A stretch of DNA of 64,000 nt from Aporrectodea caliginosa (taxonomy: Eukaryota > Annelida > Clitellata > Crassiclitellata > Lumbricidae): positions 1,102,501-1,166,500 of the forward strand of contig JACEVL010000420.1 in the NCBI GenBank assembly GCA_020284085.1, given 5' to 3'. Below the pieces are notes generated by a model that saw only the letters and a program-made list of their open reading frames with translations, was not told the origin of the DNA and searched no databases. Of the stretch, positions 1 to 9,956 are shown in pieces. The first letter of the stretch is position 1. Each line of letters opens with the position of its first letter. Position numbers and translations under genes: made by a program.

Positions 1-10
1 TCATGTGGCA

Positions 11-185
11 ATATGTACGGTAATCTATCGTTTTACAGTCCCAAATTATTCGCCCATTTTAATTCTTGCTTAAATATAAGTTGTATTGATGAAAATAATT
101 CTTGCTTAAATAGAAGTTGGATTGTGAAACAATGAAACTATATGTACATAATAAGGGACGCAAAACGATAGATTACCATATGTAC
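11..185. mobile_element. MITE with 8-bp target site duplication
   Basis: A perfect 8-bp direct repeat ATATGTAC (11-18 and 178-185) flanks a 159-bp element whose ends are inverted repeats: GGTAATCTATCGTTTT at 19-34 and its complement ending at 177. The similarity continues to 42 on the left and starts at 155 on the right, with one or two mismatches. Inside, a stretch of about 36 bp starting AATTCTTGCTTAAATA is present twice in tandem (about 61-132). An 8-bp duplication fits the hAT or P superfamilies. No coding capacity is seen. The superfamily is inferred; the termini and duplication are read directly. Confidence 0.85.
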
Positions 186-314
186 ACTGTGCAATAAGCT
201 TACCTATAAACGTTATGAACGGGATTTTTAAGTTTTAACAGTGCAAATTAATAAGTACTGATGTGCTGTGTTGTGGATTATTCGATTTTGAATGATTTCC
301 TTACAGACTTCAAG

Positions 315-2360
315 AATGCCGCAGAAATGCTGTGTCCCGAACTGCCGTGGAAACTACCACAAAACGAAAGAACACGCAGAGGAGAAAGTCAGTGTTTTTC
401 GTTTCCCTAGTGACCCAGAACTTCTAGGGAAGGATTGGAAGTCTGTGACAAGACTGTCGTGTGCGAGAAACATTTTGTACCTGAATTCGTAATAAGAGTG
501 GATACTGCAACTCGTGCCGATGGATCTATACTGACGGTTCCACGAAAGAATCCGAAGCTGGCAGCTGATGCATACCCATGTTTGTTCCCGAACAATTCAT
601 CCTACCTGTCTTCTGAGCCTCCAAAGAAAAGAAAATCGCCAGCTGAGAGGTTTGCTGAACAGTCCGCACGCGATAATGAAGAATTTCAGAAGTGGATGCA
701 AGAGGACGAGATTTCTTCATATGACGAGCTTCTGTTAAAAATTGATGACTTCGTGAAAACATTATCTGACACTCAGTGGATTACACATCATGATAAGAAT
801 TGTTTATGTATTTATACTGTTGATCTCGTTGACAAGCCACGGATTACTACAGCTATTAAAATATTGAGGAGTCTGAATGTTGAAGTTTATAGAGGTGAGT
901 CACATGTTACCAGTCAAAGTTTGACTTGGATCCTTGGTAAGCAGTGTCTGCTTAAATGCTGGTCACAGTTGTCATCAGTACTTAGTCACTTCTCTACTGA
1001 TGTTGGTCGTTTATCTGTGAAGGAACAAGTAGAAGTTGTTAAGCAGGATTTACATGAACTAACTGAAATGATAACTGATAGTGATGATTATGGTGCCGAT
1101 GTGTTGGCTCGCTTAACATTTCTAAGTGAACAGATATCGCTGATTTTTGCTTCAAAATGAAGTACAGTCCAGATACGCTATGTATAGCTTTCCGGTTTTT
1201 TGCTGCATCTGCCACTGTTTATCGCCGTTTGCGTGACACTGTTTTGATCTTGCCAAGTGTTTCTTATTTGAAACGGCTGTCTACTGTTTTTTCACTGTCT
1301 GGTGGATTAAATGAAAATTCTCATGTAACCTATTTGAAACAGAAGGCTGAAATTTTGAAAGATCATGAGAAACATGTTATCTTGCTTCTTGATGAAATTT
1401 ATGTAGAGCCTAAGGCATCGTATAAAGGCGGATGCATTACAGGTAAGGCCTCAAACAGCCCTTTGGAAGAGGCAACAACAGTGTTTATCTAATGAAACTT
1501 TGTTTGCTTTTAAACATACAGTTGGGACTTTTGTTGAGCTGATTAGTTATCTGCTTGTTGATATGAAAGTGCATTATGTTTTGACTGGCAAATTTCAAAC
1601 AGACTGTTTGGAATTCCGTTTTAGTCAGTATCGGCAGTTATCAGGGGCAAATTTTCACGTGTCTGTTCAGGAAATAAAGGAGTCTGAAAAAAAGTTGAAA
1701 ATAGTTAGTATTCTTCACGTTGTATCTGCTTCACGTGGCGATATTACAGTAAAAGATTTCATTGTGCAGGCAGCTGATAATGTTGAAAATACTATTGATG
1801 TAAAAGATGACATTGTCCAGGAACTGGTGGCTAGTTGTATGGCGTGTGATGACGTTGAAATTACAGAGTCTGAGTCCCAGTCCTTACTTTTTATTGCTGG
1901 ATATGTGGGATACAAACTTGGACAGAAAATTGCATGTGAATTATGTAAATATGAGCTTGTTTATGACAACACTTTGAAGTTTGATGTTAGCTCAAGTGAT
2001 TATAGTTATCTGTCAGAAATCGATCGTGGCGGGTTGAAGTGGCCCAAAGATTTTTTATTAGAGATTGTGACCCAAGCATTTATGGTTTTCAAAATTGTTG
2101 TGTCCAAAGAATGTGAGACAAAGTTCTTGACTGTAGGCAGTCAAAAAAATGTTTTGATTTTATTAGCTACTGAACAGTTAAAAAAGTCTGGTGCTGTTGA
2201 TGGAGAATGCACATGTGGTACAACAATGCTGTCTCTAGCACAGATGTCATTGAGCTATGTGGCAAACATATTTTTAAATAATTACTGCAAGAAAGAAGCA
2301 GATAAAATCACTGTGGGGAAGCAGAAGGCAAAAAGAAAATTAAAAACACTAACTCATTGA
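315..2360 (+). pseudogene. Broken P-element/THAP9-like transposase
   Basis: The sequence reads in three frames. At 315-~433 is the first half of a THAP zinc finger (MPQKCCVPNC, then RFPSDPELL). At ~435-1160 the second half follows in another frame (VCEKHF, the CxxH pair of the C2CH signature) with a long linker. At 1157-1492, again shifted, come YSPDTLC and LLLDEIYVEPKASYKGG, typical of the start of the P-type RNase H core. At ~1500-2360 is the C-terminal part (LTGKFQTDCLEFRFSQYRQLSG). The segment between YKGG and FAFKHTVG, about 200 or more residues in full-length relatives with the remaining catalytic acidic residues and GTP-binding insertion, is missing. An acceptor-like TTCCTTACAG lies just upstream. 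Known family role: cut-and-paste DNA transposition. This copy cannot encode an active enzyme. I could not identify its terminal repeats. Confidence 0.85.
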
Positions 2361-3189
2361 GAATTATAATGTCTGTGATTTTACTATGTGTCATGTAAAT
2401 TAAAAGTTTAGTAATTACTGTATTTTGTCACATACTGAAGCTTTTGAAAGCTGCATGTCAAATTTATTTCCCACTCACCCTATTTGGCTCACTCCAACCC
2501 TTTATTTAAGAAACTCTGTATTCTAAAAATGTACGACATGTCCTACATGTCTATTGTAATCCTTATGTTCAAGTTTGGAAATAGTACCTTACCTTCCATA
2601 TTTAAAAATTATTTTATATCAGATTCATTAGCTTAATACTTCATGGGTAAAGTAAATATGTTGTCCCCATGCCTGCACTACTTGTCAATTTAATAGCTTC
2701 AGAATTCTTAGTCCTTGATTGTGAAACTCTTTTTCGGATGATATTAAGAGGGAATATAGTCTCTATACTTTCAAGAAAAAACTAAAAAAGTATTGTTATT
2801 AAAATATTCTAATGTTGATGTGTAGCTTTTGGTCAATATACCTGTACCTGCATTTAATATGCTCACATTACTTATCAGTCTTCTACGTGTATTAATTTTA
2901 TTACTAAGTCATTATTGATATTGGTGGTATTGTGATGATGTACTGCTGTTATTGTTATTGTTGTTATTATTACTACTATTATTGAAGTCATAATTAAGTA
3001 TCAAATACGTTTATGAACAATATTCAAGAAAGAGGGGTCAAGCTTAGTATAAGCTATTAGCTTTTCTTGGTTCCCGTTGCACTGTACTTGTTGTTTCATG
3101 ATTTTAACCTAAAACCTGTTCTGTGCAATAAACAATAAACATATATTACATTTTACTCCTGCATGCTGCTTGTCCTAGTCCTGAAGTCC
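2361..3189. other. AT-rich stretch without a recognised gene
   Basis: Follows the transposase relic. It holds short T-rich and ATT-rich runs and tandem AATAAA hexamers near 3126-3138. No open frame or repeat structure that I can name. Confidence 0.5.
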
Positions 3190-3500
3190 AAATTGGGCAT
3201 TGCTCCTAAATATCTTAGGGATCACATTCTCTGCTCTCTCTCTTCAGTTTCGAAGACGTATGTACACCAGAGTGTGGATATGCAATTGGTTTAATAAAGA
3301 ATATACTTACTTACTTACTAACTAACTATGGAATGCCCTTCCCTCCTCTCTACGTGCTACCGTTCTTTCTGGGTCTCTTCCTACAGCATTCTCCCTCCTC
3401 AAAACCGTCTTCTTCTCTAGGGGTTCTCACACTGGCAGCGCTGCTGAATGGCCACTGCTGTGAGCGGCGCTATATAAATTAACCAATACAATACAATATA
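3190..3500 (+). mobile_element. LINE 3' end remnant interrupted by a SINE-like tail
   Basis: Forward translation gives GIAPKYLRDHI, then after an interruption WNALPSSLRATV and LLKTVFF. This is the usual C-terminal end of CR1/L2/RTE-type reverse transcriptase ORFs (APKYL...WNSLP...FKxxLKTFLF). Between them (about 3255-3325) sits a segment ending AATAAAGAATATACTTACTT, the same tail that closes SINE-like copies at about 25430 and 10545. The LINE family is an inference from C-terminal motifs only. Confidence 0.55.
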
Positions 3501-3649
3501 ATATTTCGCGGATTGGTTTATTACGTTAATTAATTATTTAGACTGTACAAATACGGGGTATCTGAACGCAAACCAAGCAGCAACAGCTACATGCATTAGG
3601 CCGGCATCTGTGACGTCACGGTTGCTTGTGTACGGCCTGTCAATATCTA

Positions 3650-3730
3650 GACGGCCATGACCCGACCGGGAAGCGAACCCGGGGCGCCGACGTGACGAGC
3701 GGGCACCAACCCACTCGGCCACTCAGGATC
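3650..3730 (-). mobile_element. tRNA-derived SINE head or tRNA pseudogene
   Basis: On the minus strand, an A-box-like TGGCCGAGTGG and a B-box-like GGTTCGCTTCC lie about 35 bases apart. The T stem CCGGG/CCCGG is intact. The 5' side does not pair with the expected acceptor 3' strand and no convincing anticodon stem forms, so this is a degenerate tRNA-like sequence or SINE head and not a working tRNA gene. Confidence 0.5.
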
Positions 3731-3798
3731 TCTATGACAGACATAGACAGTATTAGCCTAATTATACTAGTAAAGTTGTCTATCGCAGTCTTCAAACC

Positions 3799-5935
3799 AT
3801 TCGCCCTCTCTTCCTCCCTTTCCTCCATTTCGCTCTCTTCCTCCCTTTCCTCTATTTCGCTCTCTTCCTCCCTTTCCTCCATTTCGCTCTCTTCCTCCGT
3901 TTCCTCCATTTTACTCTCTTCCTCCCTTTCCTCCATTTCGCTCTCATCCTCCCTTTCCTCCATTTCGCTCTCTTCCTCTCTTTCCTCCATTTCGCTCTCT
4001 TCCTCCCTTTCCTCCATTTCGCTCTCTTCCTCCCTTTCCTCCATTTCGCTCTCTTCCTCCCTTTTCTCCATTTCGCTCTCTTCCTCCCTTTCCTCCATTT
4101 AGCTCTCTTCCGCCCTTTCCTCCATTTCTGCTCTCTTCCTCCCTACCCTCCATTTCGTTCTCTTCCTCCCTACCCTTCATTTCGCTCTCTTCCTCCCTTT
4201 TCTCCATTGGGCTCTCTTCCTCCCTTTCCTCCATTTCGCTCTCTTCCTCCCTACCCTCCATTTCGCTCTCTTCCTCTCTTTTCCTCCATTTCGCTCTCTT
4301 CCTCCCTTTCCTCCATTTCGCTGCCTTCTCTTCCTCCCTACCCTCCATTTCGCTCTCTTCCTCCATTTCCTCCATTTCGCTCTCTTCCTCCTTTCTTCCA
4401 TTTCGCTCTCTTCCTCCCTTTCCTCCATTTCGCTCTCTTCCTCCCTTTCCTCCATTTCGCTCTCTTCCTCCCTTTCCTCTATTTCGCTCTCTTCCTCCCT
4501 TTCCTCCATTTCGCTCTCTTCCTCCCTTTCCTCTATTTCGCTCTCTTCCTCCCCTTTCCTCCATTTCGCTCTCTTCCTCCCCTTTTCTCCATTTCGCTCT
4601 CTTCCTCCCTTTCCTCCATTTCGCTCTCTTCCTCCCTACCCTCCATTTCTGCTCTCTTCCTCCCTTTCCTCCATTTCGCACTCTTCCTCCCTTTCCCCCA
4701 TTTTACTCTCTTCCTCTCTTTCCTCAATTTCGCTCTCTTCCTCCCTTTCCTCCATTTCGCTCTCTTCCTCCCTTTCCTCCATTTCGCTCTCTTCCTCCCT
4801 TTCCTCCATTTCGCTCTCTTCCTCCCTTTCCTCTATTTCGCTCTCTTCCTCCCTACCCTCTATTTCGCTCTCTTCCTCTCTTTCCTCCATTTCGCTCTCA
4901 TCCTCCCTTTCCTCCATTTCGCTCTCTTCCTCTCTTTCCTCCATTTCGCTCTCTTCCTCCCTTTCCTCCATTTCGCTCTCTTCCTCCCTTTCCTCCATTT
5001 CGCTCTCTTCCTCCCTTTTCTCCATTTCGCTCTCTTCCTCCCTTTCCTCCATTTAGCTCTCTTCCTCCCTTTCCTCCATTTCGCTCTCTTCCTCCCTTTC
5101 CTCCATTTCGCTCTCTTCCTCCCTTTCCTCCATTTCGCTCTCTTCCTCCCTACCCTCCATTTCGTTCTCTTCCTCCCTACCCTTCATTTCGCTCTCTTCC
5201 TCCCTTTCCTCCATTGGCTCTCTTCCTCCCTTTCCTCCATTTCGCTCTCTTCCTCCCTACCCTCCATTTCGCTCTCTTCCTCCTCTTTCCTCCATTTCGC
5301 TCTCTTCCTCCCTTTCCTCCATTTCGCTCTCTTCCTCCCTACCCTCCATTTCGCTCTCTTCCTCCATTTCCTCCATTTCGCTCTCTTCCTCCCTTTCTTC
5401 CATTTCGCTCTCTTCCTCCCTTTCCTCCATTTCGCTCTCTTCCTCCCTTTCCTCCATTTCGCTCTCTTCCTCCCTTTCCTCCATTTCGCTCTTCCTCCCT
5501 TTCCTCCATTCGCTCTCTTTCTCACTTTCCTCCATTTCACTCTCTTCCTCCCTACCCTCCATTCTCTCTTCCTCCCTTCCCTCCATTTCGCTCTCCTCCT
5601 GCCTTTCCCTTTCATTTCGCTCTCTTCCTCTCTTTCCTCCATTTCGCTCTCTTCCTCCCTTTACTCCATTTCGCTCTCTTCCTCCCTTTCCTCCATTTCG
5701 CTCTCTGCCTTTTTCCATTTGCTCTCTTCCTCCCTTTCCTCCATTTCGCTCTCCTCCTCCCTTTCCTCCATTTCGCTCTCTTCCTCCCTTTCCTCCATTT
5801 CGCTCTCTTCCTCCCCTTTCCTACACTCGCTCTCTTCCTGCCTTCCCACCGTTCGCACTCTTCCACTCTTTGTTCCATTCGCTCTCTACTGCTCTTCCTC
5901 CCTTCCCTCCGTTCGCTCTCTTCCTCCCTCTCTTC
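3799..5935. repeat. 27-bp minisatellite, about 2.1 kb
   Basis: Tandem copies of a 27-bp pyrimidine-rich unit (plus strand GCTCTCTTCCTCCCTTTCC then TCCATTTC). Because 27 is a multiple of three, all six frames stay open for long stretches: MEEREEESE repeats on the minus strand and ALFLPFLHF repeats on the plus strand (one run over 600 codons). The frames slip repeatedly between registers and both strands are open equally, so I treat these ORFs as by-products. A higher-order copy of about 1 kb is visible: marker variants at 3941, 4140-4210 and 4330 recur in the same order at 4895, 5148-5217 and about 5340. The minus strand is a long polypurine tract. Confidence 0.95.
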
Positions 5936-6359
5936 ATGAGCCGATATCGCGTGTTAGGTTAAAACGCTGTGGGGACACAATAACTTCGCGTCACGGGGAA
6001 CTGCGCGTTATTCAGGAGCGCGTTACCGTTTCACACTGTAGGCTATAATTATGTACACCGACACTTCCTGTGAGTCCGGTGTTTAATATACATACTCCCA
6101 TCCTTAATATGGCATAATCCCTTTCCTATTATATAATATGACGTATTGCCTATACGAGTAAGGTGAAACTCTGAGTTCGATTGTCTGAAAATATTAAACC
6201 GATATGGTACACAAATTCCACAAGCAGGCCCTATACGCTGCTAACGGAAAACACGTTTTAAAGTACTGTTAGACTTAGATACACAGTCTAATTGTACAAA
6301 TTTCGATAAAACTCATTCTATAGAGTAAGCTGTTTGTGTCCAACCAGTTAATGCTAGAA
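5936..6359. other. Unannotated spacer
   Basis: Non-repetitive sequence between the minisatellite and the next transposon. No ORF, tRNA or repeat that I recognise. Confidence 0.4.
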
Positions 6360-6526
6360 CAGTGGTTCTTAACCTTTTCAAAGGAGCCGAACCCCAAGAG
6401 AAATCCATGACCACTCACCGAACCCCTCAAGTTTGAACAATAATTTTTTAACTAATGGGAACAAAAGGAAATAAAAAATTGTACCCAAATGTGATACAAT
6501 ATTAATACATTCAATACATGAACTAC
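6360..6526 (+). mobile_element. hAT (Charlie-like) terminus, single end
   Basis: CAGTGGTTCTTAACC at 6360 is the characteristic end of hAT-Charlie-type elements. It is followed by GGAGCCGAACCCC and AT-rich sequence. The opposite end (GGTTAAGAACCACTG) is not visible nearby. The fragment stops where the 3.4-kb TIR element begins, so that element probably inserted into it or truncated it. Confidence 0.6.
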
Positions 6527-7468
6527 ATAGTCTAGGCGCGCAGAGCTGAAAAGTCGTCAAAAAAGCGATGTAAGCGGCAAGTCATGTTCATTTTTGGCAA
6601 CACACTTTTTTACACTAATTCGACCCTGCTGATTACGAAAATCGCTGTTGCCAAGCTGGATTTTTGACCTGAAGGTCATTTCAAGGTCATAAAATATAAA
6701 ATCTAGCAAAATTCAGAGATAAATGGCCAGATCTCAGCCAATAATGGTTGAATTCGACTAATTCTTTCCTGCTTTTTCTCGACTTTATAAGGACTACCTG
6801 TGGTAAGAAACAAGGTTACTAAATGAAAGACGATCCAAGGTTATTTCAAGGTCAAAAAGGGCAATTTCAGGTCAAAATCTGGGGAAATAGCCATAACTCA
6901 GTCAAATATTGTTCTATTTGGGTGATTCTTTCATCTTTTTGCTCCGGACGATAAGGGCTACATTTGCATAGTTCCTACTTAAAGGCTAACATGATCCAAG
7001 GTCAATTCAAGGTCAAAATTAAGGCGAAAAGGCCATAACTCAGTCAAATATTGTTCTATTTTGGCGATTCTTTCATCTTTTGCTCGGGACGATAAGGGCT
7101 ACATTTGCATAGTACTTAAAGGCTAACATGATCCAAGGTCAATTCAAGGTCAAAATCAAGGGAAAAGGTCATAACTCAGTCAAATATTGTTCTATTTGGG
7201 TGATTCTTTCATCTTTTTGCTCGGGACGATAAGGGCTACATTTACATAGTTCTTAAAGGCTAACATGACCCAAGATCAATTCAAGGTCAAAATCAAGGGA
7301 AAAGGCCATTACTCAACTAAATATTGTTCCATTTGGGTGAATCTTTTACCTGTTTGCTCAGACCGATAAAGGTCAATTGAAGGTCAAAATCAAGGGAAAA
7401 GGCCATTACTCAACTAAATATTGTTCCATTTGGGTGAATCTTTTACCTGTTTGCTCAGACCGATAAAG
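6527..7468 (+). repeat. Left terminal inverted repeat with internal tandem units
   Basis: Outer part (6527-6850) is unique sequence matching the right end almost base for base. The inner part is a tandem array of units of about 110-140 bp, each with CCATAACTCAGTCAAATATT, a run TTCATCTTTTTGCTC, GATAAGGGCTACATTT and an AAGGTCA-rich stretch. I count about five units here against about three in the right arm, so the arms differ in copy number, as expected from unequal exchange or slippage. Confidence 0.85.
6673..7386 (+). promoter_or_regulatory. Cluster of DR5-type AGGTCA direct repeats (left arm)
   Basis: Perfect AGGTCA-N5-AGGTCA pairs are read at 6673-6689, 6999-7015, 7136-7152 and 7370-7386. 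Pairs with one mismatch occur near 6838-6854 and 7270-7290. Most second half-sites are preceded by TCA, giving TCAAGGTCA, the extended monomer site bound by SF-1/ERR-type receptors. DR5 spacing is the classical retinoic acid receptor/RXR element in animals. Whether any receptor binds here is inference. Confidence 0.6.
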
Positions 7469-7689
7469 TTAACTCAAGGTCATTTCAAGATCAAAGGTCA
7501 AGGAAAAAAATCAACTGGTCGCATCTGATGATTCCAAAAAGCCTAAGCTTGTCAATTTTGTCACGTTACAGTAACACACTGACGTAAACTTTGCCTTTTG
7601 GCGGATCTTAAATTTATTTGTCTTTGATTTTTGCTAGATTTCATTTTTTCGTAATCAGCAGGATCGAATTAGTGGAAAGACGTTGCAAC

Positions 7690-9087
7690 ATGGAGTATCC
7701 AAGAATCTTTACTGAACGCGATATTGCTTGGTTTATCTCAAATCGCCGATTTCGTAGACAGCAGGTTGACTTCAACAGCAAGCGGCAAAACTAAGGTCAA
7801 GTTTCATGATCCAATGAAAAAGAACAAACCGCAAACATTCCAAGCATGGTACAAGGCAGACAAGGTTGGGATGTTAGAAAGAAGGTAGCAAAGATGGATC
7901 GCCATGTCATGCAAAGACTTATTGTGGAGTATCGGTGACCTTGCCGACAACTTCATCAAGTCCTTGACAAATCACAGCAAGATGTACCACCGCATCATTG
8001 TTACCTTTGATCGATACATCCCTGGATCGGTGAAAGGTGCAACTCGGAAACGTCGCAGTGGTACTTGTCCAATACGACGAGCCATCAAAGGATGTCATGG
8101 GCCTCTCCCAAAAAACTGGAACAATTTTTTATGCATGTCTGAGAACAAGTCGGACTTGGCACGGTTCCTATCGCAGGAGATCATCAGGCAAGGCAATTTG
8201 TACACTGAAGTACATGTGTAGCAGGAGCATTTGACGACGGAACGGAGGTCCAGTCGACTAATGTACTGACTGACGTATCAATGCTAAAAGTAGCACATGA
8301 AGAAGCCGACACTAGAATTTTGTTGCATGCTGCTAACAGTTCCTGTGATACAGTAGTTGTGTCAGACAGGGATACAGACGTTTTCATCATGTTGTTATCC
8401 CACCCTAACCAGGTGCGATGCAAGCAACTATGGATGATGGCCGGAACATCCAAGAAGCGGAGATTCATACCAATTCACGACATCCATTGCAAATTGCTAC
8501 CTGAAGTTCTGTCATCACTATTGGCATTTCACGCAATTTCTGGGTGTGACACGACGTCGTACATTCGTGGTCAGACTAAGCGACTAAGGAATACCTTTAT
8601 TGAAAGCACAAAACTGTTACGAAATCTAGGAAGAGGTCCACTTACTCAAGAAACTAGCAATGATGCAGAAAGGTTCTTCTGCCATGTGTACAAAGTTAAT
8701 GCTGATTCTGTTGACGATGCCCGAAGACTGCTCTTCTCAAAAACCAGCCAACCTGAATGTCTTCCACCGACAAGTGATGCACTGCAGCAACATATCAAGC
8801 GATCCCACTATCAAGCGACAGTGTGGGAACAGGCGGGTAGCAGCACGCCTGATCTTCTAGATGCAGCAACGTATGGTTGGCAGAAGGACGCCTGTGATTC
8901 GTCTAAGTCGATACCAGTACTAATGACAATAGAATGCGTCCCCAAAGAATGCTTGGACATTGTTTCTTGCAACTGCAAAAAAGAACTAAGCCTATGCAAA
9001 CCTCGTGTGTGCCAGTGTAGGAAATCAGACTTAAGGTGTTGTTCTCTGTGTGGGTGCCAAGTTCATGGTGCCTGCACAGACATGTAG
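7690..9087 (+). pseudogene. PIN/FEN1/XPG-like nuclease gene of a repeat-borne metazoan family, frameshifted
   Basis: Pieces in several frames: MEYPRIFTERDIAW (7690-7794), KVKFHDPMKKNK (about 7796-7890), a piece at 7904-8221 with VTFDRYIPGSVKGATRKRR, and the largest at 8221-9087 (ATG at 8281). The last has HEEADTRILLHA, VVVSDRDTDVFIMLL and HAISGCDTTSYIRGQTKR. These line up in order with acidic motifs of FEN1/XPG nucleases (an early FDG with a following K/R-rich stretch, EAEA, a D-x-D motif, GCDY with a helix-hairpin-helix-like segment). The C-terminus is cysteine-rich (CNCKKELSLC, CQCRKSDLRCCSLCGC) and may bind zinc. I recognise the family as an abundant uncharacterised one in marine invertebrates. 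Stops and frame changes before 8221 make this copy non-functional. Confidence 0.7.
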
Positions 9088-9252
9088 TGATCAATAATTA
9101 TCATTTATCAGTTTATTCATTGTACTTTACAATTGTAAAAAATAATGTTAATGTTGCTCCTAACATTAAATATTTTGCATAATTAAAAGTGCATCATTAT
9201 GATAGCTGAGCTATTATATCGCCTATCCTGGGCCTCGTGCGGAATCATTAAT

Positions 9253-9956
9253 TTTATCGGTCTGAGCAAACAGGTAAAAGAATCTCCCAAATAGAACAAT
9301 ATTTGGCTGAGTAATGGCCTTTTCCCCTTGATTTTGACCTTGAATTGACCTTGAGTCATGTTAGCCTTTAAGAACTATGTAAATGTAGCCCTTATCGTCC
9401 CGAGCAAAAAGATGAAAGAATCACCCAAATAGAACAATATTTGACTGAGTTATGACCTTTTCCCTTGATTTTGACCTTGAATTGACCTTGGATCATGTTA
9501 GCCTTTAAGTACTATGCAAATGTAGCCCTTATCGGCCCGAGCAAAAAGATGAAAGAATCACGCAAATAGAACAATATTTGACTGAGTTATGGCTATTTCC
9601 CCAGATTTTGACCTGAAATTGCCCTTTTTGACATTGAAATAACCTTGGATCGTCTTTCATTTAGTAACCTTGTTTCTTACCACAGGTAGTCCTTATAAAG
9701 TCGAGAAAAAGGAGGAAAGAATTAGTGGAATTCAACCATTATTGGCTGAGATATGGCCATTTATCTCTGAATTTTGCCAGATTTTATATTTTATGACCTT
9801 GAAATGACCTTCAGGTCAAAAATCCAGCTTGGCAACAGCGATTTTCGTAATCAGCAGGGTCGAATTAGTGTAAAAAAGTATGTTGCCAAAAATGAACATG
9901 ACTTGCCGCTTACATCACTTTTTTGACGACTTTTCAGCTCTGCGCGCCTAGACTAT
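9253..9956 (-). repeat. Right terminal inverted repeat
   Basis: Complement of the left arm, with about three of the internal units (near 9253-9360, 9361-9490 and 9491-9610) followed by the unique outer part to 9956. Base differences from the left arm are sparse, pointing to a fairly recent or homogenised pair. Confidence 0.85.
9335..9810 (-). promoter_or_regulatory. Cluster of DR5-type AGGTCA direct repeats (right arm)
   Basis: On the plus strand these read TGACCT-N5-TGACCT: 9335-9351, 9472-9488 and 9794-9810, all perfect. They mirror the left-arm cluster, so the element would deliver at least seven perfect DR5 pairs to any insertion site. Receptor binding is inferred from the consensus only. 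Confidence 0.55.

Larger units (their letters stand above)
6527..9956. mobile_element. 3.4-kb DNA transposon with long terminal inverted repeats
   Basis: The two ends are near-identical inverted repeats starting ATAGTCTAGGCGCGCAGAGC at 6527 and, complemented, at 9956. Similarity runs inward for more than 700 bp, to about 7468 on the left and about 9253 on the right. The only open coding sequence inside is a decayed nuclease-like gene (7690-9087). No DDE transposase is recognisable. A clear target duplication is not visible: TA occurs on both sides, and the surrounding bases do not match. Classification is open. Some Academ-type transposons have been described with an XPG-like nuclease domain, which makes that superfamily the first to compare. 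Confidence 0.85.

Noticed and set aside
3650..3730. Functional tRNA gene on the minus strand
   Set aside because: A and B boxes are visible but the acceptor stem does not pair and no clear anticodon arm forms.
3640..5939. Long ORFs on both strands (MEEREEESE and ALFLPFLHF repeats, one over 600 codons) as protein genes
   Set aside because: They arise from a 27-bp tandem repeat whose period is a multiple of three. Both strands and several frames are open, frames shift between registers, and no start, splice or domain context supports them.
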